From Verrucomicrobiota bacterium (GTDB lineage: Bacteria; Verrucomicrobiota; Verrucomicrobiia; Verrucomicrobiales; Akkermansiaceae): a stretch of DNA of 64,000 nt. The position numbers were made by a program, and so were the translations under genes. The first letter of the stretch is position 1. Each line of letters opens with the position of its first letter. This document shows, in pieces, positions 54,566 to 63,770 of the stretch. Where the stretch lies: assembly GCA_026397725.1 (NCBI GenBank), contig JAPLUI010000392.1, positions 1 to 64,000 of the forward strand, written 5' to 3'. The notes beneath the pieces were generated by a model. It searched no databases. It was not told the origin of the DNA and saw only the letters and a program-made list of their open reading frames with translations.

Positions 54566-54787
54566 ACAAGAAGTAGCGGGGGAAAAGGGGACTGAAACGG
54601 CGCAAAAACCCCAGCCCCGGCGCCGTCCAAGGCGTTGGTCCGGCGGGATTATGCAGGGAAACGGGGGATTTCGTCAGAATCATGGGTACCTTCCTCAAAC
54701 GCGAAAATAGCGATCCGCCCCGCCTTGCCAAGGATTTCTTGGAAGATCTTCGGGCGGCGGATTCGTGTGGTGTGAGTGTCTTCGAGT

Positions 54788-55237
54788 TCAGGGGTATTCC
54801 AGTCCGAGGATGCGTCCGTCGCCGTGCGGGATTTCCGCGGCTTGCCAAGTCGGGCGTTGGTCGGGCCAGTTGGTACCGGGATCATCATCGTCCGACTCTC
54901 GTTGGCGAGACGCCAACGCTCCGTGAGGGCTTTGGTCGAACCGCTCGGGGTCAGACTGTGATGCTTGCCGGGGATGGTGGTACCAATTCAGATCCGGTTC
55001 GTCGTCGGGAATCCATTCCTGGATCGCCTGCCAGGGCGGCTCTATGGGCTCGAAGGTTTCGATGTCGAAGGGCGGTCTGGGAGGCGGCGGGATGTCGATG
55101 ACTCCCTCCCAGAGTCCGTAGAGACGGAGGATGCGGCGCTTCCCGAGATAGACCGGAAGCCGACTGTTTGGCAGCCCCCCCCGAACGGGTGGAAATCCGT
55201 CCGCTTCGCAACATCGCTCCCATCCCGGCCGTTTCAT
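54788..55237 (-). CDS. Small hypothetical protein, uncertain
   Basis: A 149-residue frame from ATG 55237. It contains PVYLGKRRILRLYGLWEGVI, DIPPPPRPPFDIETFEPIEP and WIPDDEPDLNWY, then a repeat-like second part (DDDDPGTNWPDQRPTW). The Trp/Pro/Asp pattern looks like a real but unnamed protein. The start overlaps the moxR-scar upstream region, and a perfect 8-bp-arm hairpin (CGTTGGCG-AGA-CGCCAACG, 54900-54918) lies inside the frame. It could be a genuine gene brought in with the insertion or a chance frame. Confidence 0.35.
   Translation of the reverse strand: MKRPGWERCCEADGFPPVRGGLPNSRLPVYLGKRRILRLYGLWEGVIDIPPPPRPPFDIETFEPIEPPWQAIQEWIPDDEPDLNWYHHPRQASQSDPERFDQSPHGALASRQRESDDDDPGTNWPDQRPTWQAAEIPHGDGRILGLEYP
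55172..55192. promoter_or_regulatory. Diverged copy of the ACCC-GGGGG motif upstream of the moxR scar
   Basis: On the minus strand it reads CCACCCGTTCGGGGGGGGCT, closely matching 38716-38735. It sits 63 bp before the scar ORF, in the same place as the palindrome before intact moxR. Confidence 0.4.
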
Positions 55238-55254
55238 GATACATTCCCGCACAC

Positions 55255-55533
55255 ATGACGCAAACCACCGCACCGAACCCTTCGGCAGCCGCCCCTGCCG
55301 GTGGCCCGTCCCATGCCATCGAACCCTCGATCATGGAACATTGCCGTGAAATCCACGCGGCGGTGCAGCACGCACTGGCCAAAGTGATCGTGGGCCAGAA
55401 CGGGGTGATCGAACAGATCCTGATCTCGATTCTGACCCGAATTCATGCCCTGCTGGCCGACCCCAGCAAGAGCCTGGCCGAAACCTTCAGTGGATCTCTG
55501 GCGTTCCGCCAACGGGCAAATCATCAACCATGA
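55255..55533 (+). pseudogene. moxR::DUF58 deletion scar
   Basis: A 92-residue in-frame fusion. Residues 1-66 align with the start of MoxR (EHCREIHAAVQHALAKVIVG, QNGVIEQILISILTR) and the last 26 align with the end of DUF58 (DPSKSLAETFSGSLAFRQRA). The join falls at a shared CTGCTGG/GTGCTGG segment, consistent with a deletion of about 1.66 kb by short homology. The 80 bp upstream also match the moxR upstream region. Its TGA overlaps the ATG of the BatA-like gene (ATGA), so it can still act as a coupled leader for that gene. It has neither Walker motifs nor a vWA core. Confidence 0.9.
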
Positions 55534-57638
55534 GCTTTCTATCACCCTGGGTGCTCTGCGGCTTGGCGGCCATCGCCGCTCCCATCATCATCCACCTGCT
55601 CAACAAGTTCCGGGTCAGAACCACGGACTGGGGTGCCATGCGCTTCCTGCTGGACACCGTCCGGAAAGACCGTCGGCGGGTGAGCATGGATGATCTGATC
55701 CTGCTGATCCTGCGTTGCCTGTTGGTTGCGCTGGCGGTTTTGGCGTTCGCCCGGCCGGTGTTGAAAGGGCTCGGCCTGGGCGGTGGCGGACCGGTGGCTG
55801 CGGTCGTTGTGTTAGACAACTCCGCGAGCATGGCGCAAACCGTCAGCTCGGCCAGTCGCTTCGATCTGGCGAAAACGGCCATCCGCGCGTGGTTGGACCA
55901 ACAGGACACGCAATCCACGGTCGCGCTTTATTTGGCAGCCACGCGGACCACACCGCTGATCGGCAAGCCGGCCAACGATTTCGCATTGTTCCGCAAGTCG
56001 CTCGATGAGTCCGCAGTGAGCGACTTCGGCAGCGATTTCACCCAGTCCCTCCGTCTCGCCGTGGAGTCCCTGCAAACCGTGACCGGCCGGCCGAAGGAAA
56101 TCCGCATCTATTCCGACGGCCAGGCCACCGCCTTCCTCCACCGCGAGGAGTTAGGCCTGCTCGCCCGCGAACATCCGGACATCGTCATCCGCCCCCTCAC
56201 CATCGGTGAGGGGGCGGCCGATAACCTCGGCCTCGTCACGCTAAGCCAGGATGGTGGAGTCACGGCGACCGGCCAGGCGGTCCGCTTCCACGCCGAGGTC
56301 ATGAACTCCGGCACCGCCAGCGCCAATAACATCAAGGTGGATTTCATCATGGACGAGCGCCTCCCTGCAGGTGCCGCCACCATTTCCGCCATCGCCCCGG
56401 GCGAAACCCAAAGCGTGAACGTGATGGTCACTTTCCCGTCCGCCGGCCCACACCGCATCACGGCTACCCTCCCGGTGGATGCCTTCGCCACCGACAATCA
56501 GCGCACCGCCGCCGTGGACGTGACCAGCCGCCTGGATGTCGTCATTGCCGAGGCGGACCTCACCGGGTCCCAAGGTGGGTTCTTCATCTCCCGCGCGCTC
56601 GTGCCGGTGCCGCACGAGCAAACCGCCAACTATTTCCTCGCCCCCCGTGTTGTTAGAAATGCCGGCTTGTCAAAAGCGCTGGCGCAGGGCGGCACGGACC
56701 GCCCGGAGGTGACCTTCCTCTGCGACCCCGCCCGCCTCACCGCGGACATCGCCGACGCGCTGGAGAGTTATGTGAAATCCGGTGGCAACCTGGTGGTCTT
56801 CCCTGGATCCGGCAGCGGGCTCGGCGGCAAGGATACGCCGGACGCCCTCGTCCGCCTGCTTCCCGGCACGCTGGCTGCTCCGGTCGAAATCACGGCCAGC
56901 GCCCCTCCGCAATCCTGGCAGGCGGATGGTTTCACCCATGCGATCACCCGCTTCTGGAACGATTCCGCCAACGGCGGCCTGGGCTTGGTGAAGTTCACCC
57001 GCTATTGCCCGCTCACCCTGCGAACCACCGGCTCGCCTAACATCATCACCGCCTTCACCGACGGCCAACCTGCGGTTGCCGAGTGGTCCTATGGCCGCGG
57101 CACGGTGGTGTTGTTCGGTTCCAACCTCACCCGCGAGTGGACGAATTTCCCGCTCCATCCATCCTTCGTTCCTTTCCTGCAACGCCTCGTGGGGTTCTGC
57201 CACGACAAGCACGCAACAAAACTCAACTATCAGCCCGGCGAGCCGTTTCGCATGTCGGTCGACGAGTCGCTGGCAGGCCAGGACTTCACCATCCGGCGGC
57301 CGGGCGCCCAGACCGCCCGCACCGCCGGTCAGGTGGTCGCCGGCGAAACCGGCACCCACCTCCGCTATGCCGCCACCGAGCACCTCGGCGCCTATCAACT
57401 CAGCGTCGGCGACGAGCCGATCGCCTCCTTCGCCGTGCAACTGGATCCCGCCGAGTCCGACCTCCGGCCGGTGGATCCCGCCGTCCTCATGGAGTTGAGT
57501 GATGTGCCGCGCGTGGCATCAGGCCACGATGCGCGCATGGTCGTCCTGAAAGATTACTGGCCCGCTCTCATCTGGTGCGTGGTCGCCTTGTTCGTGGCCG
57601 AAGCCGCCATGGCCCACCGCATGAGTCACCTCCGTTAG
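55530..57638 (+). CDS. BatA-like membrane protein with vWA domain
   Basis: 702 residues. The N-terminus is the BatA domain: GLAAIAAPIIIHLLNKFR, TTDWGAMRFLLDTVRKDRRR, then a second helix (LILLILRCLLVALAVLAFAR). A vWA domain follows with VVVLDNSASMAQ (MIDAS) and EIRIYSDGQATAF. Later segments include a CARDB-like domain (GTASANNIKVDFIMDERLPA) and a C-terminal region ending in a membrane helix (ALIWCVVALFVAEAAMAHRM). It is likely held in the inner membrane and assembled by MoxR. Translation is coupled to the scar ORF by ATGA. The next gene begins one base after its stop. Confidence 0.88.
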   Translation: MSFLSPWVLCGLAAIAAPIIIHLLNKFRVRTTDWGAMRFLLDTVRKDRRRVSMDDLILLILRCLLVALAVLAFARPVLKGLGLGGGGPVAAVVVLDNSASMAQTVSSASRFDLAKTAIRAWLDQQDTQSTVALYLAATRTTPLIGKPANDFALFRKSLDESAVSDFGSDFTQSLRLAVESLQTVTGRPKEIRIYSDGQATAFLHREELGLLAREHPDIVIRPLTIGEGAADNLGLVTLSQDGGVTATGQAVRFHAEVMNSGTASANNIKVDFIMDERLPAGAATISAIAPGETQSVNVMVTFPSAGPHRITATLPVDAFATDNQRTAAVDVTSRLDVVIAEADLTGSQGGFFISRALVPVPHEQTANYFLAPRVVRNAGLSKALAQGGTDRPEVTFLCDPARLTADIADALESYVKSGGNLVVFPGSGSGLGGKDTPDALVRLLPGTLAAPVEITASAPPQSWQADGFTHAITRFWNDSANGGLGLVKFTRYCPLTLRTTGSPNIITAFTDGQPAVAEWSYGRGTVVLFGSNLTREWTNFPLHPSFVPFLQRLVGFCHDKHATKLNYQPGEPFRMSVDESLAGQDFTIRRPGAQTARTAGQVVAGETGTHLRYAATEHLGAYQLSVGDEPIASFAVQLDPAESDLRPVDPAVLMELSDVPRVASGHDARMVVLKDYWPALIWCVVALFVAEAAMAHRMSHLR

Positions 57639-57639
57639 A

Positions 57640-60078
57640 ATGAAGTTTCTCACCCAATTTCCCCTGAACTTCCTCGCCGACACCGCCGGTGTCGAGCGGA
57701 CATGGAAGCTCGACCACGAAGGACTGCAACCTGCCTGGTCGTTCCTGATTTTCCTGGTCCTCGCCGCGCTCACCATCGCGGCCTATCTCCGCTGCACGCC
57801 CGCTGTCCGCCCTGTCAGAAAAACCGCCATGGCGGCGCTACGCCTCGCTTCCGCCGCGCTGCTGGCGGCCCTGCTCACCAAGCCCGTCATCCGTCTCACC
57901 GAATACAATCCGGTCAAACAACCGCTGGCCGTTGTCGTGGACGCCTCCCGCAGCATGGCTCTAACTGACCGTCGCGATGCGCCGCGCGATCAGCACCGCG
58001 CCGCCATTGCCGCCGGCCTCGTGGATCCCGCAAGCGATCTCGCCAAGCCCTTGGCGGCGGACCTTGCCGGACAAGTGGCCAAGCTCTCACGCCACGACCT
58101 CGTGGCACGCCTCGGCGAAAACCGGAAACTGGACTTGTGGTCGCGCCTTGCCACCCGGTCCGAACTCCGTTTCTATGAATTCGGTGGTTCCGCCACCCCG
58201 CTTGGCGCACCAGAAGCGTTAGAGAACAGGCAGGCAAGGAACCAAGCGCCGACAGTTATATTTCCAAAAATCGGTGCCACCGCATCCGTCACCGCCATTG
58301 GCGAGGCGCTCCGTCAGGTGATTCAGGAACCGCGCAGCCAAGCACTCGGCGGCGTGATCCTCGTCACAGACGGTGGCAACAACCACGGCGCCTCGCCCAT
58401 GGAAGCCGCGCAGATCGCCCGCGAGCAAAACGTGCCTTTGTTCATCTATGGAGTCGGTGTCACCTCGCCACCGGACATCGAAGTGTCGGAGGTCACCGCC
58501 CAGAGCCTCGCCTTTGTCGGCGAGCGTCTCGAAGTCCACGCCAAAATCGCTTCCCGCAGCCTTGATGAAAACCCGTCTGTCGCCACCCTCAAGGCCGATG
58601 GCGAAACCGTCAATCAAGTGGATCTGACCATCGGCGGCGACCACATCCAGGATGTCGTGTGCCAGTTCGTGCCGAAGAAAACCGGCGATGTGAAACTGGA
58701 AGTCTCCGTGCCGCTTCGCGACGAGGAGGTCGGCAGGGATAACAACACCGCCGCCACCACGGCACGCATCACCGATAAGAAATTCCATGTTCTGTTAGTC
58801 GAGCAGGCACCGCGCTGGGATTTCCGTTTCCTGCTGGATTACCTGCAGCGTGATCCGCGGCTGGTCGTCAAGAGCGTGATGATCGATGGCGAACCCGGCC
58901 TCGCGAAGCGCCCGGACTCGCCCTTCCTGCCCTCGCTGCCCGCCACCCGGGAATCGCTCTTCGCTTCCCAAGTGCTGATCCTTGGCGATGTGAATCCCAC
59001 CGACCTCGGCCATGAGCGCATGGCAATGATCGTCGATTGGGTCGAAGCCGGCGGCGGCATCATCTTCCTGGCGGGTTCCAATTTCAACCCGGCCTCCTAC
59101 CTCGGCACCCCGTTGGAAGCCTTGCTGCCGATCATTCCGGACATCCGCCGCCCCCACGCGCTCCGCTCGCAACGCGAAGCCACCCCATTCCCGTTGGAAC
59201 TCACCCCGGCGGGGCGGCGGTCCCCATATCTCCAAATGGACCCGGATCCTGCCGCCAACCAGCGGATTTGGGACGGCTTTCCGGGAGTCCGCTGGGCCGC
59301 GCCCGTGGCCCGGGTGAAGCCAGGCGCCGAAGTTTTGTTAGCGGATCCGCGACCCACCAGGGCGGGGCGCTACGGCAAGCTGCCGGTGTTGGCCATGCAG
59401 GGCTACGGCTCGGGCAAATGTGTCTATTTCGGCACCGATGAAACCTACCGCTGGCGCAGCCGGACCGGCGGGAAATACTACTCGATCCTGTGGGGCCAGA
59501 TCATGCAGACACTCGCCCTGCGGCTGTTAGACAGCGCTTCGCCGCTCACCCAGTTGCGCACCGACCGCAAGCAATACGATGTCGGCGAGCGGGTGGTGAT
59601 CGCCGGCAACGCCTACACCGGCAACTACGAACCACTCATCTTGCCCTCGCTGGAAGGCGTGCTGGCCTTGACCAAACCCGGTGCCGAAACCCCGGTGTCC
59701 ACCCGCAACATCAACCTGTCAGCCACCGCCCGGAATTTCTTCCGCTGCGATTTCATCGTCAGTGAGCCCGGCGCTTATGTGTTCCACACCGTCCACGATC
59801 CGGGGGGAATCCTGAAATTCGAGGTCATCGATCCCAACCTCGAAAGCAAGCAGACGGCCCTCGACGACCGGTTGCTCAAGAACATGGCCGCCACCGCCGG
59901 CGGGCGGTTCCTGCGCGAGGAGGACCTCCGGCATCTGCCGGCTTGGGTTTCCGCCACCAGCATCCGGGTGGCGAGTTATCGCAAAGTGGAGTTATACTAT
60001 TCCGTCTGGATTCTGGCCGGCCTGCTCACGCTGCTCTTCGCCGAATGGCTTCTCCGACGGCTGTCCCGTTTGAAATGA
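57640..60078 (+). CDS. Membrane-anchored vWA / glutamine-amidotransferase-like protein
   Basis: 812 residues with two N-terminal membrane helices (FLIFLVLAALTIAAYLR and LRLASAALLAALLTKP) and one at the C-terminus (YYSVWILAGLLTLLFAEWLL). A vWA-type segment has AVVVDASRSMALTDRRD and GVILVTDGGNNHG. The second half resembles the class I glutamine-amidotransferase-like domain found in such operon proteins (KFHVLLVEQAPRWDFRFLL, MIVDWVEAGGGIIFLAGSNF) without an obvious catalytic triad. Start one base after the BatA-like gene; the next gene starts 2 bases after it. It probably forms a complex with the neighbours. Confidence 0.85.
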   Translation: MKFLTQFPLNFLADTAGVERTWKLDHEGLQPAWSFLIFLVLAALTIAAYLRCTPAVRPVRKTAMAALRLASAALLAALLTKPVIRLTEYNPVKQPLAVVVDASRSMALTDRRDAPRDQHRAAIAAGLVDPASDLAKPLAADLAGQVAKLSRHDLVARLGENRKLDLWSRLATRSELRFYEFGGSATPLGAPEALENRQARNQAPTVIFPKIGATASVTAIGEALRQVIQEPRSQALGGVILVTDGGNNHGASPMEAAQIAREQNVPLFIYGVGVTSPPDIEVSEVTAQSLAFVGERLEVHAKIASRSLDENPSVATLKADGETVNQVDLTIGGDHIQDVVCQFVPKKTGDVKLEVSVPLRDEEVGRDNNTAATTARITDKKFHVLLVEQAPRWDFRFLLDYLQRDPRLVVKSVMIDGEPGLAKRPDSPFLPSLPATRESLFASQVLILGDVNPTDLGHERMAMIVDWVEAGGGIIFLAGSNFNPASYLGTPLEALLPIIPDIRRPHALRSQREATPFPLELTPAGRRSPYLQMDPDPAANQRIWDGFPGVRWAAPVARVKPGAEVLLADPRPTRAGRYGKLPVLAMQGYGSGKCVYFGTDETYRWRSRTGGKYYSILWGQIMQTLALRLLDSASPLTQLRTDRKQYDVGERVVIAGNAYTGNYEPLILPSLEGVLALTKPGAETPVSTRNINLSATARNFFRCDFIVSEPGAYVFHTVHDPGGILKFEVIDPNLESKQTALDDRLLKNMAATAGGRFLREEDLRHLPAWVSATSIRVASYRKVELYYSVWILAGLLTLLFAEWLLRRLSRLK

Positions 60079-60079
60079 C

Positions 60080-61774
60080 ATGAGCGCTCCCCAACCCACT
60101 TCCGCCACCCTCCGCACGCCCGGTTTGCCCGCCGCGCTGACGCATATCCTCGACCAGGTGATGCGCCGCCACCTGCTGCTGAACCTTGCGGAGTTTCCCG
60201 TCTTCCTCGCGGCGGCCATCGCCGTGGCATGGGTGGCGCAAGCCACCGCGGATCGCGCGTTCGATCTTTCATGGAATGCCCGCTGCGTTCTGCTAGCCAT
60301 CGACTTCCTTGGCGTGTGGTGGCTGTTCGCGCGCTTCGCCGTGCGGCCGTGGAGACATCGCCTTGACCGCGAAGGCGCGGCCTTGTTAGTCGAGCGCTGC
60401 ATGCCGGAGTTCCGCTCCTCGCTGATCTCCGCCGTCGAACTGGCCGCCCCGACCGCCGACCCGCTCCCGCAATCGCGACCGCTTGTCGAGCGCCTGGTTG
60501 CCGACGTCACCGCCCACGCCGCCCGAGCGGATGTCGTCGCCCACGTCATCCGCCCGCAACGTTTGAAAAAACTGCTGGTCAGATGGTCCGCTCCGGTCGC
60601 CGCCGCACTCGTCCTGTTAGCCGCTTGCCAGCCGACCTCCGGCCTCCTGCTCAAGCGGATCCTCCTTTCCCGCATCGTGTTTCCCGCCAAGACCACCGTG
60701 GTGGACGTGACCGGCAACCTGCAGGTGGACGCAGGTGGCGAAGCCTCACTAACAGCACGCGCGGCGGGAGAGGTTCCTGCGGACGGTCGGCTCGTGATTT
60801 CCCGCCCGGGCCTTCCGCCCGAGGTCATTCCGGTGATGCCGGCCACCGCCGGGGCCGCCGAGTTCACCCGCATCGTGAAAAACATCCGCGCGGATTTCTC
60901 CTATCATTTCGAGCTCAACGACGGCACGGGACCGCAACACCAGGTGACTGTTAGATTTCCGCCAGCCGTGACAACCATGCGCTTTGTCGTGGTGCCGCCG
61001 GCTTATACCAAACTCCCGGAAACCGAACTCTCGCCCACCGCTCTCAAACTGTTGGAAGGCTCCACGTTGCGCATCGAAGGCACCGCCTCCAAGGACCTGC
61101 GTGCTGGCCAAGTCGTCATCCAGGGACGCGACAATCCGCTCGAACTAACAGTAGGCGCCGCCGATAGGAAGCATTTCATGGCGGCAATCCCAGTGCCCGG
61201 CTCGGGTTGGAGATCCCTCGCCGTACATCTGATAGGCAGCGCGGGCGACGGCTCGGTCGGCGACCCTGAGTATCCCGTCGAACTGCTGCGCGACCGCACG
61301 CCCACCGTGACCATCACCCAGCCCAAGGACGAAACCGTCACCGTGATCGCCAACGACTCCGTACCGATCGAGTTTGAGGCAAATGACGATTTCGAACTGA
61401 CCTCGGCGACCCTGTTTTACCGGGTGTTTCGGCTGTTGCCGGATGGCGGCACCGAAGCAGCGGACACCGGCAAGATCCCGCTGCACGTCCCGCCCGGCTC
61501 ACGTTCATGGCAACACCGGTTTTCCTGGAATCTCGCACTGCTCGTGCCCCCGGTCCTCACCGGCTACAAGATCATCCTCTGGATCGAAGCCACCGACAAC
61601 AACGGCATCGCCCCGGCCACCGGTCGCAGCGCCGAACGCACGATCCGGGTGATTTCCGAACAGGAAAAACGCCTTGAACTGCTCGAACTGCTGGGTCGCA
61701 AGGCCGCCGAAATCGAGCAACTCTATCAACAACAGCGCGCCATCAACTCCCATACCGAGGGCACGGCACCATGA
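60080..61774 (+). CDS. DUF4175-like membrane protein
   Basis: 564 residues. Membrane helices near the N-terminus (FLAAAIAVAWVAQA, VLLAIDFLGVWWLFARF, and APVAAALVLLAACQP) precede a large periplasmic part with repeated Ig-like strands (AKTTVVDVTGNLQVDAGG, TTMRFVVVPPAYTKLPETEL, IEFEANDDFELTSATLFYRV). The layout is that of the DUF4175/TIGR02302 type found in such operons. A helical C-terminus (RLELLELLGRKAAEIEQLYQ) suggests interaction with the next, coiled-coil protein. Its stop overlaps the following start (ATGA at 61771). Confidence 0.75.
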   Translation: MSAPQPTSATLRTPGLPAALTHILDQVMRRHLLLNLAEFPVFLAAAIAVAWVAQATADRAFDLSWNARCVLLAIDFLGVWWLFARFAVRPWRHRLDREGAALLVERCMPEFRSSLISAVELAAPTADPLPQSRPLVERLVADVTAHAARADVVAHVIRPQRLKKLLVRWSAPVAAALVLLAACQPTSGLLLKRILLSRIVFPAKTTVVDVTGNLQVDAGGEASLTARAAGEVPADGRLVISRPGLPPEVIPVMPATAGAAEFTRIVKNIRADFSYHFELNDGTGPQHQVTVRFPPAVTTMRFVVVPPAYTKLPETELSPTALKLLEGSTLRIEGTASKDLRAGQVVIQGRDNPLELTVGAADRKHFMAAIPVPGSGWRSLAVHLIGSAGDGSVGDPEYPVELLRDRTPTVTITQPKDETVTVIANDSVPIEFEANDDFELTSATLFYRVFRLLPDGGTEAADTGKIPLHVPPGSRSWQHRFSWNLALLVPPVLTGYKIILWIEATDNNGIAPATGRSAERTIRVISEQEKRLELLELLGRKAAEIEQLYQQQRAINSHTEGTAP

Positions 61775-63615
61775 GAATGAAATCCATAATCCTTATCACT
61801 CCGGTCATATTGGCCATCCATCTGCCGGCCGGCGCGCAGCAATCCACGGCAAACACCACCGCCTACCGCGCCAGCGTCTCACAAAACCAACTGCGGAATT
61901 CCACCGAGCGGATGAAGGCCGAGCTGGCCGCCATCATCCGCGACTACGAACGCTACGAAATCGCCTCCCTGGAAATCGCCAAGCTCAAAGAGTCCGTCGC
62001 TTCGCTCGACCAGCTCGCCTCCCGCGACATGCCGGACGTCGTGCGCATCCTGCTAGATGCCAGCCACGCCGCGGATCCCGCCATCGCCCGCGGCCAGCTC
62101 ACCCAGGCGAACGGCGGGCAAACGGAAATCCAAACCCGCCTCAGAATCCTGGCCGACCAACTCGCGTCCTACTCCGACCAGGCCGCCATGCAGCAGCGCA
62201 TCGAGGAAGTCGCCCTGCGCCAGGCAGCCAATCTCCGCGCCACCACCTATCTAACCAAACAACTGGCCGAACTCGGCCTGACACTGCAAGAAATCGAAAA
62301 GGATCCCGCCACCAATCCGCCGCTTTCGGATCGTGACGACCGCGAGGCCATCCGTGCGAGGGAGCGGAAACAAAACCTCTGGGCCGATCTCGTCCGCCGC
62401 AAGCTGGAGCAAACCGCGCTGGAACAGGAAATCCGCCTCGCGGTGGCGGCATTGGCAAGAGTCGCCGCCGATCCAACGGCTGCGGCTGCCACTCATTTCA
62501 CGCAAGCCCTCCAAGCCTCCCAGGCGGGAAAACTCGACGACCATTCCCAACAGGCGACCGGTGCCATGAAGGAGGACCTTCAACGTGCCGCCAGCGAGCA
62601 GAAGGCGGTGTTCACCGCCCTCCAGGCGATGATCGCCAGCCTCGACGGCGTCAAATCCGACGAGGACCGGCTACGCGACATCGCCACCCAACTCGGCGAT
62701 CTGTCACTCAAGGAAGACAGTCTCGCCACGCGCACGCCACGCATGTGGGGCGATCAGAAAAAACGCGCCACCCAGGACCAGCTCGCCACAGCCGATCACC
62801 TTGAGGTCCTGCAAAACCGTCTGCAAGCACTCACCACTGACGTCGCCACCAAAGCCGGCCAAGCCGCCACCCGGGCTGGCGAGATCGGCGATCAGATCCG
62901 CCCCGAAAACTTCACCGACAATGTTCCGCTCGTCACCAAGACCGCGGCTGACCAGATGGCCCTCGCCCGCGATCTGACAGCGATGGCCAGGGCCCTCGAA
63001 CACCAGGCGGACCAACTCGCCGCAAAGAATGCCGCCAATCGCGCCCCGCCCCCGCAACCCGCCCCCATGAGTCCGGAAGCCGCCGCCATCCAGGAGGCAA
63101 TGCGACAACTCGTGGATGCCCGCATCAACGTCGAACTTGCCGGACGCCAGAACTCGGATCACAGCGACTACCAACCCCGCCTCGCCCAAGGCCGCCAAAA
63201 CCTATCAGCAGGCACGGAACAGGCCCGCGAAGCCGGATCTGTCGTCAATGAGAATGTCCACCAAGCCCTCGCCGAGGCCGACCGCCTGGCTCAACTGGCA
63301 GCCGATGGGAAACTCGTCGATCACCACCTCTATCATACCCGCGCCAACATCAATGTCGCGCTCGCCGGCTTGCAGGAAGCCGCCATCGAACTGGCCGCCA
63401 AGGAAGCCAAGGACCAAGCCGATATGCAGGGTGAGAGCGTCACCCGTTCGGGCTCGCAAGGCGGCGGTCCGTTTTACTCCGCCCTATCAGACGCCAGCGA
63501 CGCCCAGCGCGACGCCCTGTCCCTGCTCAAACAGGAAAAGACCGCGCCGGAATTCGAAACCATGGTCAACCAATATATCAAAAACCTCGCCGAGGAGCCG
63601 GATGCCGACCGCTAA
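61771..63615 (+). CDS. Exported coiled-coil protein of the moxR operon
   Basis: 614 residues with a signal peptide (SIILITPVILAIHLPAGAQ). The remainder is almost wholly helical and rich in Ala, Gln, Lys and Glu, with heptad patterns (NSTERMKAELAAIIRDYERY, LQNRLQALTTDVATKAGQAA). No enzymatic motif is seen. Proteins of this kind follow DUF4175-like genes in verrucomicrobial moxR operons and probably form a periplasmic scaffold. It overlaps the upstream gene by 4 bases. Confidence 0.75.
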   Translation: MRMKSIILITPVILAIHLPAGAQQSTANTTAYRASVSQNQLRNSTERMKAELAAIIRDYERYEIASLEIAKLKESVASLDQLASRDMPDVVRILLDASHAADPAIARGQLTQANGGQTEIQTRLRILADQLASYSDQAAMQQRIEEVALRQAANLRATTYLTKQLAELGLTLQEIEKDPATNPPLSDRDDREAIRARERKQNLWADLVRRKLEQTALEQEIRLAVAALARVAADPTAAAATHFTQALQASQAGKLDDHSQQATGAMKEDLQRAASEQKAVFTALQAMIASLDGVKSDEDRLRDIATQLGDLSLKEDSLATRTPRMWGDQKKRATQDQLATADHLEVLQNRLQALTTDVATKAGQAATRAGEIGDQIRPENFTDNVPLVTKTAADQMALARDLTAMARALEHQADQLAAKNAANRAPPPQPAPMSPEAAAIQEAMRQLVDARINVELAGRQNSDHSDYQPRLAQGRQNLSAGTEQAREAGSVVNENVHQALAEADRLAQLAADGKLVDHHLYHTRANINVALAGLQEAAIELAAKEAKDQADMQGESVTRSGSQGGGPFYSALSDASDAQRDALSLLKQEKTAPEFETMVNQYIKNLAEEPDADR

Positions 63616-63654
63616 CCCAAAACCACGAATGATTTCATGCGCAACGGAAAATCG

Positions 63655-63748
63655 GTGTTTCGGTGCTTCAGCAGGAGAGCAAGAATCGGTGACGTGGCTC
63701 CAGACCTTCACTCTGCTCTTGCCGCAACATCGCCACACCGAAACACTG
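63655..63748. repeat. Inverted repeat between operon genes
   Basis: GTGTTTCGGTG (63655-63665) and CACCGAAACAC (63738-63748) are perfect 11-bp arms around a 72-bp centre. The extra 155-bp gap is unusual in this otherwise overlapping operon and may be a small inserted element. Confidence 0.6.
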
Positions 63749-63770
63749 TGCCTATAACTCCCGCCAACAT

